Assembly: GCA_907163375.1 (NCBI GenBank)
Contig: CAJQUW010015620.1
Coordinates: 372,001-436,000 of the forward strand
Reading direction: 5' to 3'
Source: Prostheceraeus crozeri
Taxonomy: Eukaryota > Platyhelminthes > Polycladida > Euryleptidae
Length of the DNA stretch: 64,000 bases
Part shown: positions 31,901 to 38,723 of the stretch, in pieces
Numbering within the stretch: the first letter of the stretch is position 1
How the letters are laid out: each line of letters starts with the position of its first letter
Notes under the pieces: model-generated
Database searches by the model: none
What the model was told of the DNA's origin: nothing
What the model saw: the letters and a program-made list of their open reading frames with translations, nothing else
Position numbers and translations under genes: made by a program

Positions 31901-33110
31901 GTGACTGTTGTTGATATTGTTGCTGTAACATCTGTAGCTGCTGTTGGTCTCCAGAAGTAACAGGACGACCTTTATAATTATTATGATTAATCATTATGGG
32001 CGTTAATGTCTTTTTAATTTCATATTTTTCAGTACATATTACAACGTCTTGATAAATAATATTATGGTGTATATAATTACCGCGTTCATTATATTGTATT
32101 TCTGTTTGACATAATCTTTTGTTACTTATATAAAATTCTTTTACGTTTGCATAGACAGTGCCATTAATTGTAACATTATCAGTATATAAGGGAGTAATAT
32201 TACCCACAGAATTATACTTAACATTTAATTCAAACACATTTACTTCTATTAAATCTTTGTTCTTTTTATGAAACTTTTGTAGCTTATTATAATCATATGG
32301 AAATTCATTTAGTCCATCAGAAAGATCAAAATCATATAAGTATTCTTCTTTATTATAATGACTTATTCTTTCTTTGTGATATTGCGTAGGATGTAAATGT
32401 GCTATAACACTCCACAGAAAACAATACTGATCATCATTTTGAATGTTAATTATTTGTGGTGAACTGAAAGGTAGGGGTATGTAACTACCTCCAGTATTAT
32501 TTTTATATTTATTAATTACTAATTTCTTAGATATTACTTTAACAAGCTTCCAACCAGATTCACGCAATTGAGCTTCAAGTATAGCATCTTTTAATTTAAT
32601 AATCATTATTTCAAATATAGGTTCTATATCCTCTACGTTATGAATTTCTTGTGTTTTACTGAAATGACCTTGTATTATTTCTTCAATATTTCCATCAGGC
32701 CCAGTCTTTGTGTATCGTACTTCTACATTCATATAACATTTGAAAGATTTTCTAAATATGTTATAAAAGTTATATAGAATATCATAAAAGGTTTCATCGG
32801 TTTCTGCAGTTTCATCATACACATCATGTTCATCATTAAATAAAAACCTTACATCTACTTCAGGTTCATCTATTACACTAAAAACTTTTTTATATTCTGA
32901 ATACGAATAATCATCAAATACTCTTTTGACTTCTATATCAGTAGGTAATGTTTTTAGATAGTTTATATATTCATTCATTCTCGTTATATTACTTGTATCA
33001 TGTCGTTCTACATTCTGTAAATGCATACGACTATTTAAATGAGATTTATAACCTCTAGGCGTCTGTAACTGTTTGTTGCACAGGGTACAATATAGGTTAC
33101 CTTCTTCCAT
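28986..33110 (-). CDS. POLB: Family B DNA polymerase with zinc fingers and EndoVII-like insert
   Basis: The 1374-residue product is intact. In order it has a C2H2 finger at residues 8-30, an N-terminal domain with NIQNDDQYCFLWSVIAHLHP (a box recurrent in animal Polinton polymerases), a glutamine-rich repeat (about 388-438) and a second finger (CLQCMTSF). Exo I (YCDFEAY) is followed by a CX2C plus KDHDHLNGLYRGAAHNSCN stretch like recombination endonuclease VII. Exo II (NGSKYDFHLI) and Exo III come next. Motif A is DFNSLYSS (about 963), B KLMNNAFYGKT (about 1120) and C FSDTDS (about 1220). It would replicate the element, probably with protein priming. Three GC-rich hairpin inserts are read in frame. 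It is far from the element 1 polymerase in sequence and layout. Confidence 0.93.
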   Translation of the reverse strand: MEEGNLYCTLCNKQLQTPRGYKSHLNSRMHLQNVERHDTSNITRMNEYINYLKTLPTDIEVKRVFDDYSYSEYKKVFSVIDEPEVDVRFLFNDEHDVYDETAETDETFYDILYNFYNIFRKSFKCYMNVEVRYTKTGPDGNIEEIIQGHFSKTQEIHNVEDIEPIFEIMIIKLKDAILEAQLRESGWKLVKVISKKLVINKYKNNTGGSYIPLPFSSPQIINIQNDDQYCFLWSVIAHLHPTQYHKERISHYNKEEYLYDFDLSDGLNEFPYDYNKLQKFHKKNKDLIEVNVFELNVKYNSVGNITPLYTDNVTINGTVYANVKEFYISNKRLCQTEIQYNERGNYIHHNIIYQDVVICTEKYEIKKTLTPIMINHNNYKGRPVTSGDQQQLQMLQQQYQQQSQMLQQQSQMLQQQSQMLQQQYQQQLQQQYQQQLQHLIQPAQANILYYQGHYILCKDVSIFTKTSDHTNFPCLQCMTSFRTKQALNNHLVNCQQNEAVRNTFPKEDYLEYNKWHYKNKVPFVIYCDFEAYNVKITDKCNNNLFEQKPLCWGMYIHSNYPNLFQSEYYQYYGEDSAIKFVNTIEELQERFSQLLKTNKPMLPLTSEQLVQFNNEKNCYYCGKELVTDKRSDGSADKVKDHDHLNGLYRGAAHNSCNLNANKFRYNFVPLYFYNGSKYDFHLIIKELFSSKILQQLRTNILCKTEEEYFSMQFGCIRILDAFRFFTPYSLEAMGKTLKPEQCKVLNKYNLSPLKGIFPYEYLTGDINRINEIMEEQQLPRRNKFKTTLKQSELSEEDYAEAQKNWKELNCRTMYDYTMKYLQIDVLILADLFENFRDMCIEYYGIDPCYCYSTPGLTWLAGLKHTGVQADGSRTKPVQLKYYKESSYDKLLFFESGIRGGVSSVLGNRYVKCYNKKVNPKEYGIMKPLSLEEKEKILEIFRTKREGVERENAIDEFMRENYLLYYDFNSLYSSCMIQELPTGEMEWCDKLVYERTVEDGYGYVYEVDLKYPDVLKDTTKYFPFCPENKIPNMDDFTDYQKTIIPPKYRPTKKLMLTQSDKEKYVIEGRMLDWYLDHGMILTKIHRKLVYKKSKWLKNYIEFNIEKRKIAKRNKDDFGNVFFKLMNNAFYGKTLENVRNRQNIEIVYNKDRFQNLTRKPTYKRTTRFSDELCAVHLRRSIVKHDKFNFIGFTILELAKLFMYTFIYDHLAPAYGENYKLHFSDTDSVFLELTIPFNSSLDKEIDKIKDIIHPSDLCKVKDELEGNEEYITEAVFLKSKCYCYTTSNIRSSEMSSRALPVKTHKTLKGISKASVVNQITFQDYKNVLFNNEIKAACNYRLNSRKHKMYLKEEHKLALDPFDDKRKILPDGITTLPF
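31795..31945 (-). repeat. Glutamine-coding minisatellite inside PolB
   Basis: Imperfect units encoding QQQSQMLQ and QQQYQQQLQ are repeated in tandem, giving about 50 residues that are mostly glutamine. Some of the units are identical over 20 bases or more, pointing to recent expansion. The tract lies between the N-terminal domain and the second zinc finger, likely a flexible linker. Confidence 0.9.
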
Positions 33111-33189
33111 TTTACCTTTTTTAAATAAAAATTTATGTTTTACTTTTTTATAAAAAAAATTTATGTTTTACACAAAAACCTCGATTTCA

Positions 33190-33552
33190 TCAACTGCATC
33201 TTCGATGCTGAGGCGCAAAGCGTTGTCTTTGTTTGTTATACACAGGAATATTTAATTCATTTAATGTCTCTAGATCGTAAGCTGTTAAATGTTCTTTCTT
33301 AACCAACCACCATAAATTATTATACGCTAAGAATACTCTGAAACTTCGTAGACACGGTGGTAAGTATCCATTTTTCATATGTGGTTTTAAACCGTGTTTT
33401 ATTTTATAGTCCTTAACGAACTCTATGTATTTATGATGGTAATGAAATTTAACTTCTTTCTTGGAATTTATAGGATTTATAGGATGATGATAATCTGTTA
33501 ACACTGGTATGTGTTTGATGATATACTGACTATAGTCATTATGTTTAGGCAT
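33190..33552 (-). CDS. Small basic protein of unknown function
   Basis: The 120-residue product is rich in His, Lys and aromatic residues, with a compact-looking middle (LPPCLRSFRVFLAYNNLWWLVKK) and a basic tail. I recognise no family. It lies between PolB and the second ATPase on the same strand, with an 18-bp gap to the ATPase and about 80 bp to PolB. The A-rich leader just before its ATG is like that of the other genes. The sequence shows no membrane segment. DNA binding is possible from the charge, but that is a guess. Confidence 0.6.
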   Translation of the reverse strand: MPKHNDYSQYIIKHIPVLTDYHHPINPINSKKEVKFHYHHKYIEFVKDYKIKHGLKPHMKNGYLPPCLRSFRVFLAYNNLWWLVKKEHLTAYDLETLNELNIPVYNKQRQRFAPQHRRCS

Positions 33553-33570
33553 ATTTTTTTTTAAAAAAAA

Positions 33571-34791
33571 TTACATATTATTTAACTCATTTAATATTGG
33601 TTTTATGTCACTCAATGTACTTTTAGCATCACTGACTAGAGGGTGTACATTTTTTAGTACATCACGGAAATCATTAATGCCTGTTCTAATAACGTCTAGT
33701 GCATCTCTATTCTCAAGTCGTTCAGGGGTTTTAATTTTTAACATATTATTTAAATAATGATCGAAATAGAAATAAAATGTCTCTGGTATGATTGTTAGTG
33801 GTTCGAGTGATTCGTTTTCTAGAAAAATTGTTATTTCTTCTATATTATGTGGCGATAAGTTCTTAGCACTTGCATAGAGACTAATGTCAAAATCTGATGC
33901 ATTACTATAAAAATCATGCTCAGTATCCAATAGTATATTTAGATCGCTATCATACACTTGCATTTGATTCAAAATAGTATCAACCCGTATTATACCGTAC
34001 TTAACATGTACATATTTAGCTAAGGGTAAAGTTAGTTTATAATTTTTCTTAATATCCTCAAAGAACACTGCATTATTTTGCGTAGTTGCATAAAAGACTT
34101 CTATGTTTTCTCTAATCTTATTATCTACATCACAAGCTTTATGAGCTAACACTATTATTTGTATATTATGGTGACGGCCTTTTGTAAATATTTCTGATAT
34201 GTCTTTTTGTTTCACTAAACTAGCTACATCATCTAATACTAATAAAGACTTTTGCGCATATGTTCCAGCAAAAGTTTCCATATCTTCTAACATACATAAA
34301 TCTTTTTCACCGTAAACATTTGAGTATCCTTGCCATTCATCTCCCTGTAGACAAAACACGTGTACATTTGTTTCATTAGGAAAATGTTGATTTATATATC
34401 TTCTAAGAAACGTAGTCTTTCCGCTCGCTGTCTTACCATACACAACAAAATGTAAGTTCTCTTGTTCAGTGCGTCCTTTAGGTTTGTCATTGTTATTGTC
34501 ATGGGTAAGTGGTCTCCAACCTTTAAAGTTTTTGGTTTGACTTTTATAAAATGCAACTTTCGTTTGTTCTGCTGTTTGTAAGAACCCTAACCAGTTTATG
34601 AAACAATAAATAAGATAGATAAGAACACATAGAATAATAATTTTCACACAATGAAATTTCAGAAACCCAAAGAGTCTTCCTAGATCTGAATTTTCTGAAA
34701 ATAAAGATTGCGAATCATTATTTTGTTCACGTTGATTGACGACCGTGGGAGGTCGATTGGGAATTTCGGAATACGATTTTTCATAATTCAT
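33571..34791 (-). CDS. Membrane-anchored second A32-like ATPase
   Basis: From the ATG at 34791 (leader ATCAAAAAATG; a start at 34833 would add 14 residues) the product has 406 residues. A polar N-terminus is followed by one strong transmembrane segment (about residues 49-71, VKIIILCVLIYLIYCFI) and a P-loop domain. Walker A is GKTASGKT (about 119-126) and Walker B LLVLDD (about 183-188), followed by FTKGRHHN and IIVLAH. The GRHHN segment matches that of the packaging ATPase at 28139. A long C-terminal region has no motif that I know. It may drive DNA or protein transport at a membrane, or be a diverged copy of the packaging motor. Element 1 has no equivalent in this window. Confidence 0.75.
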   Translation of the reverse strand: MNYEKSYSEIPNRPPTVVNQREQNNDSQSLFSENSDLGRLFGFLKFHCVKIIILCVLIYLIYCFINWLGFLQTAEQTKVAFYKSQTKNFKGWRPLTHDNNNDKPKGRTEQENLHFVVYGKTASGKTTFLRRYINQHFPNETNVHVFCLQGDEWQGYSNVYGEKDLCMLEDMETFAGTYAQKSLLVLDDVASLVKQKDISEIFTKGRHHNIQIIVLAHKACDVDNKIRENIEVFYATTQNNAVFFEDIKKNYKLTLPLAKYVHVKYGIIRVDTILNQMQVYDSDLNILLDTEHDFYSNASDFDISLYASAKNLSPHNIEEITIFLENESLEPLTIIPETFYFYFDHYLNNMLKIKTPERLENRDALDVIRTGINDFRDVLKNVHPLVSDAKSTLSDIKPILNELNNM

Positions 34792-34833
34792 TTTTTGATT
34801 TTTTATATGAAAATTTGTCTCAAACTCTCTCAA

Positions 34834-35006
34834 CTAGTCCGACACTCTCTTGAGCAACTGTAATAGTCCGGTGCTCTTTTGAGTGTTTTACCTCTGTAGG
34901 ACTTCCGGACTACTACGGACTATTGAGTCCGGGGCTCAAATGAAGGTAAAACACTCAAAAGAGCACCGGACTATTACGGAAGCTCAACTGAGTATCAGAC
35001 TACTAC
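34834..35006. repeat. 170-bp foldback sequence with a perfect 34-bp inverted repeat
   Basis: The arms at 34860-34893 and 34944-34977 are exact reverse complements (34 bp, containing AGTCCGGTGCTCTTTTGAG), and imperfect pairing extends to about 65 bp per arm. The loop itself holds CCGGAC and GTCCGG. It fills the gap between the zinc-finger gene and the second ATPase, so it could fold in the zinc-finger transcript or be an inserted palindrome. Confidence 0.9.
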
Positions 35007-35020
35007 GGATAAAAAATTAA

Positions 35021-35392
35021 TTAAATCAGGCAAATTGCTGCATGTCGTGAGAAGTTTCTCTCCAACAGAACTTTATTGCACTTGTTACATCTCACTTGTG
35101 TTTTTAAACATTCTTTACATCGGTATTTACTATCATAAAATTCTGTTTTGAGCTTAACTATTTGACAATTAGTGCATTTTCGTGTACTAATAGCACATGA
35201 ATTAGAATGATTCAAGAAACCTTGACTAGTAAAAAACTTATTACAATTCGGACATTGTCTATCTTTTACTTTTGGTTGTGATGGTGATTGACATGTTTTT
35301 TGGTGACGCATAAAGTTCTTAGATGTTACACTTTTTCCACAATCACTACATGTTCTCATATGTTTATTTAATGATGAATTGTTGGATAACAT
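35021..35392 (-). CDS. Small multi-zinc-finger protein
   Basis: The 123-residue product has at least three C2HC/C2H2-like fingers: CSDCGKSVTSKNFMRHQKTC, CPNCNKFFTSQGFLNHSNSC and CNKCNKVLLERNFSRHAAIC. A further CX2C pair of another type lies between the second and third (CTNCQIVK, CKEC). The start at 35392 is chosen because the in-frame ATG at 35446 would lie inside the divergent fibre gene. Repeated fingers suggest nucleic-acid binding, perhaps as a regulator of the element. It is divergent from the fibre-like gene with only 17 bp between the start codons, so both share one promoter region. Confidence 0.75.
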   Translation of the reverse strand: MLSNNSSLNKHMRTCSDCGKSVTSKNFMRHQKTCQSPSQPKVKDRQCPNCNKFFTSQGFLNHSNSCAISTRKCTNCQIVKLKTEFYDSKYRCKECLKTQVRCNKCNKVLLERNFSRHAAICLI

Positions 35393-35409
35393 ATTTTTAA
35401 ATAAAAAAA
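35393..35409. promoter_or_regulatory. Minimal bidirectional promoter between zinc-finger and fibre genes
   Basis: Only 17 bp, all A or T, separate the two start codons. Core promoter sequence must therefore lie inside coding sequence or be this A/T block itself. The right side gives the AAAAAAAATG leader common to these genes. Confidence 0.5.
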
Positions 35410-36201
35410 ATGATGTTAACAAATGTTGGCGGGTGTGCTTACACACCGAATAATCAAGAATCAGAAATAGAACTAGACAACTATATCATGAAAACTGGAG
35501 ACATTTTAACAGGTCCGTTACATCTTTCTATTCTTCCACAACAAAGTACTGAGTTAGCAAATAAAGAATATGTTGATAAACAGTTCGATAGAATTGTGTC
35601 ACTGCTGTCTCCTCTAATGAAAGAAACCAAGCTTCTAAAGCAGAATGATGAAAGACTGCAAGAAAAGCTAACAGACCTAAGTAGCAAACATGGAAATATA
35701 GAAGCAGATATAGTAAAACTTCATAAAAAAATAACAGAACATTCAAAACTTGTGATCCTGTTATCACTAAATTTAAAGTCTGCCATCGCAAAGAATACAA
35801 ATCAAAATATACAACTGAAAGAAGAGTTAGAAAAAGTAAGCGAAAAGAATCGAAAATTATTACAACACTTACAACAGCTGCAATCCACATTCCAAAAAAG
35901 TGTTGATGAATTAAGTAGCCGCATCACACAACAAGTAAAGCAAATGAACAGAATGATAAATGAAGTTAAAGCACTTAAACAAAAGGTTAGTGAATTGAAG
36001 ACCCTTAAAACGAATTTAGATAATATTAAAGTTCAATTGGCCGCTCTTAAAACAGAAGTAAAGAAAAGTGAGAAAAAAATAGAAGTAAATGAAAAAGAAA
36101 TTAAAGTACATCACACGCTACTTGACGCAATAGATAAAGTGCAACAGGCAATTAATAAAGTTACCGCGAAGTTGTTGTCCATTCACAAACGTAAATCTTA
36201 A
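35410..36201 (+). CDS. Fibre-like coiled-coil protein with phage tail-fibre motif
   Basis: The 263-residue product begins with a short N-terminal region (GGCAYTPNNQ), then KTGDILTGPLHLSILPQQ and an ANKEYVD box. This G-D/T-x-TGPLxL...A-x-KxYVD arrangement is that of tail-fibre and baseplate-spike repeats in tailed phages. From about residue 60 to the end it is heptad-rich helix, consistent with a trimeric stalk, with a conserved tail (KVTAKLLSIHKRKS). The matching gene in element 1 is frameshifted. A spike or fibre attached to the penton is the likeliest role; an internal scaffold is the alternative. It is transcribed divergently from the zinc-finger gene. Confidence 0.7.
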   Translation: MMLTNVGGCAYTPNNQESEIELDNYIMKTGDILTGPLHLSILPQQSTELANKEYVDKQFDRIVSLLSPLMKETKLLKQNDERLQEKLTDLSSKHGNIEADIVKLHKKITEHSKLVILLSLNLKSAIAKNTNQNIQLKEELEKVSEKNRKLLQHLQQLQSTFQKSVDELSSRITQQVKQMNRMINEVKALKQKVSELKTLKTNLDNIKVQLAALKTEVKKSEKKIEVNEKEIKVHHTLLDAIDKVQQAINKVTAKLLSIHKRKS

Positions 36202-36241
36202 TCAGACCAAAGGTCCAAAGTCAAATTTAAGCTTAAAAAAA

Positions 36242-36712
36242 ATGCCTATAATTTATAAACACAATCTTAAGCATTTTGCTTCAAATAATAAAATTGCTCA
36301 TGAACCACGTATGAATCCTGTGTACCATTATGATAGTATAGAAACTGTTGGAACACAAAAGTTCCTAGGCACTGCAGGTGCCGTCCAAACAGAAGGAGCT
36401 GGCATCTTTTCTGGTATCGGCAGTATCGTTAACTTGATTAAAAATAATAAAGATTTGATTTCATCTGCTGCTAAAGGAGCAGCTGCTATAGGTAGTACAG
36501 CTAGTGCAATATCGAATGCTGTTAAGTCACAAAACGAATTAAAGCAACTAGAAGCTATTCGCAAACTTAGGAATGATGCAAAAGAAATGCAAAAAGACAA
36601 AAAGCTCTCAGAGGAAACAAAAAACAAAATTGCTAAATTAGCGAAGATGGAAAGTAAACATGATGAAAAAACAATTGAAGAAATGAGAGGAAATGGATTA
36701 GCAAAATTCTAG
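36242..36712 (+). CDS. pVI-like small virion protein
   Basis: The 156-residue product has a His/Tyr-containing N-terminus and a Gly/Ala/Ser-rich amphipathic segment (GIFSGIGSIVNLIKNN, then SSAAKGAAAIGSTASAI). A charged helix follows, ending in MRGNGLAKF. The end fits the (M/I/L)XGX|G protease consensus and would free the pentapeptide GLAKF. In adenoviruses pVI is membrane-lytic and its cleaved C-terminal peptide activates the protease; the same logic may hold here, as inference. It starts after a GCTTAAAAAAAATG leader, 40 bp behind the fibre gene, and is followed by the major capsid gene. Confidence 0.7.
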   Translation: MPIIYKHNLKHFASNNKIAHEPRMNPVYHYDSIETVGTQKFLGTAGAVQTEGAGIFSGIGSIVNLIKNNKDLISSAAKGAAAIGSTASAISNAVKSQNELKQLEAIRKLRNDAKEMQKDKKLSEETKNKIAKLAKMESKHDEKTIEEMRGNGLAKF

Positions 36713-36776
36713 TAGAACCTTGTTCAGAGGCTTTAGCCGAGTATCAAACTGATTTTTTCTAATAAAAAAAAATATA

Positions 36777-38111
36777 ATGGCAACTCTGATTGAAAGCAAA
36801 TTTAGATTAGATGATCCCCCGTTCATTACTTACAATCAAAAAAAGAATGACTATATAAGAACTGCTATGAACCCCGGTTCTTCAGGTAGAGTGAATACAG
36901 GAGGCGATTTAATTTTTGAAGTTGACAATCAACAAAGTTATTTATATTTACCCGATTCATTTTTACACTGTGAATATTCTCTCTATTCTGATGCTGATTT
37001 TACAACACCATTACCGGCTACGGATAATATTACATTAGAAAACAATTTCTTCCCAAGATTATTCACACAAATGCGTTTAGATGTTGCAACACAAAATATA
37101 GAAACCATAAGTGATTCACCTGGCATTATTGATTCAATGCTTCGATTTGTAACAATAGGTGAAAATACTAAAATGCATGAAATCGAAGGATGGTTACCTG
37201 ATAACCATACCGGCATACTTAAAGATGATTTAACTCACACTGGAATAGATACAGCAGGAATTGTGAAAGATGTAGAAAACATAGTGAAACAGTTAAACAG
37301 TACACAAAATAGCTCATACCAGAAAAGACGCAATTTTAATAATAAAAGTAAACAAACTGTTAATTGGTCATTGTCTCCATTATTCGGGTATTTGGATTAC
37401 ACTAAAATATCATGTCAATTGAAATTCAAACTCATAGTTCATCGCACTGTAAATAATGAATCAATATTTTATGGAAAGGCTGGGAAGAAAGCATACCTAA
37501 AAATTGATAGACTTGAATGGTGGATTAAGCACATTACTCCTAGTTTAGAGGTTGAAACAACTATTACGAAACGATTAAATACGGGCAAACCAATTCCAGT
37601 AAGTTTTATGAAGCGTACTGCAAGCTCTGTCACGTTTACTGAACAAAGATTTAACTGGCATTTCACAAGGACATCAAATACTCCAAGATATTTTTTACTC
37701 ACTTTTCAAAAGAATGAAACGCCTAGTTTTGATAAGAACAATAATCTTTTCCATATTAATTCAATTCGAAGTTTACAAATTTCATTAAATCAAACACGTT
37801 ATCCTATTGATCCATTGAGATTTGATAACGCAAATAATCAGTTTATGGAAGGATATGATGCTTATAGAAATTTGTGCCGAGAATTTGGAGTTGAAGCACA
37901 ATTAAATCCTGTAGATTGGAAGAATTTATATCCTGTTTTCTGTTTTGATTTAAGTGCACAATCTGAAGATATTATCAAGACCGGTTGTGATGTGACAATT
38001 AATATTGAAAAGGCAAATTCCACAACATCATTGATGGCTTATGGTTTATTGCTAGAAGACACCGAATATTCTATTGAAATTATTAATGGAAAGATGGTTA
38101 GGATCGGCTAA
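36777..38111 (+). CDS. MCP: Major capsid protein, double jelly roll (hexon-like)
   Basis: The 444-residue frame is intact. Conserved landmarks are YLYLPDSFLHCEYSL, FFPRLFTQMRLDV, SLSPLFGYLDYTKI, RLEWWIKHITPS, PRYFLLTFQ, RYPIDPLRF and YPVFCFDLSAQSE. Their order and spacing match what I recall of Polinton/adintovirus hexon-type proteins, in which two jelly rolls build the trimeric capsomer. Its length is within the usual range of about 430-650 residues. It is the counterpart of the stop-containing gene at 6390-7724. The start follows ATAAAAAAAAATATAATGG. The stop codon lies inside the first mini-hairpin block downstream. Confidence 0.85.
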   Translation: MATLIESKFRLDDPPFITYNQKKNDYIRTAMNPGSSGRVNTGGDLIFEVDNQQSYLYLPDSFLHCEYSLYSDADFTTPLPATDNITLENNFFPRLFTQMRLDVATQNIETISDSPGIIDSMLRFVTIGENTKMHEIEGWLPDNHTGILKDDLTHTGIDTAGIVKDVENIVKQLNSTQNSSYQKRRNFNNKSKQTVNWSLSPLFGYLDYTKISCQLKFKLIVHRTVNNESIFYGKAGKKAYLKIDRLEWWIKHITPSLEVETTITKRLNTGKPIPVSFMKRTASSVTFTEQRFNWHFTRTSNTPRYFLLTFQKNETPSFDKNNNLFHINSIRSLQISLNQTRYPIDPLRFDNANNQFMEGYDAYRNLCREFGVEAQLNPVDWKNLYPVFCFDLSAQSEDIIKTGCDVTINIEKANSTTSLMAYGLLLEDTEYSIEIINGKMVRIG

Positions 38112-38213
38112 AGCCAGAGGAGCTTCGCTCCGATTGGTTAGAAAAACCCAAGACTTCGTCGATAGGCTAAAGCCAGAGGAGCTTCGCTCCGATCGGTTAG
38201 TAAAACCCAAGAC
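38103..38213. repeat. Tandemly duplicated mini-hairpin block after the capsid gene
   Basis: Two copies of a block of about 57 bp each hold GGCTAAAGCC and GGAGCTTCGCTCC (stem 5, loop TTC) and end in AAAACCCAAGACT. The first copy overlaps the last codons of the capsid gene. It is a clear case of local duplication of this hairpin class. Confidence 0.85.
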
Positions 38214-38233
38214 TATAAATTTTTTATTAAAAA

Positions 38234-38707
38234 ATGGCGCAAGTGAATAATAAAACGGTTGAATTAAAACTACGTAACATCATTGACAAAAATACCCCTA
38301 AAACTATTACAATTAACAAAAGGAAGTATTACATAAGTAAACCAATGATAGAGAATATCAAATTACAAGAAGAAAAGAATGGCGGAATTCTCCCATTAAT
38401 TCCGCTAATCATAGGTGGTATAGCAGCAGCAGGAAGTGTTGCAGGCGGGACAGCTGGTATTGTCCAGGCAGTAAATAAAAATAAAGCAGAGAAGGCAGCA
38501 TTAGAAGAGCAAAAACGTCATAATAGGGAGTTAGAGAAAGCTGCTAGAGGTGACGGAATAGTAGATAATTTCATTAGCAAATTAAATTTAGTTGATGAAG
38601 GGAAACGAGTTCTTAAAAATGTCCTACACAATATTGATGATTTGATTCAAATAAAAGAAACAAAAGACGGATCTGGCATATATCTAAATCCTAGTATGGT
38701 GCGATAG
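38234..38707 (+). CDS. pX-like membrane-active virion protein
   Basis: The 157-residue product has a charged N-terminus (VELKLRNIIDKN), a hydrophobic Gly/Ala-rich centre (residues about 50-80, NGGILPLIPLIIGGIAAAG) and a long charged helix. The central motif is very like the segment that I recall in adenovirus pX and in pX-type proteins of Polintons and adintoviruses. A core or membrane-perturbing role inside the virion is likely but unproven. Its first bases follow the leader TTTTTTATTAAAAAATGG. The gene is intact here and frameshifted in element 1. The next gene starts 16 bp downstream. Confidence 0.7.
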   Translation: MAQVNNKTVELKLRNIIDKNTPKTITINKRKYYISKPMIENIKLQEEKNGGILPLIPLIIGGIAAAGSVAGGTAGIVQAVNKNKAEKAALEEQKRHNRELEKAARGDGIVDNFISKLNLVDEGKRVLKNVLHNIDDLIQIKETKDGSGIYLNPSMVR

Positions 38708-38723
38708 GATTTAATCTTTAAAA

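Noticed and set aside
31775..31960. Val/Thr-rich plus-strand frame
   Set aside because: It is the complement of the glutamine repeat in PolB and has no independent support.
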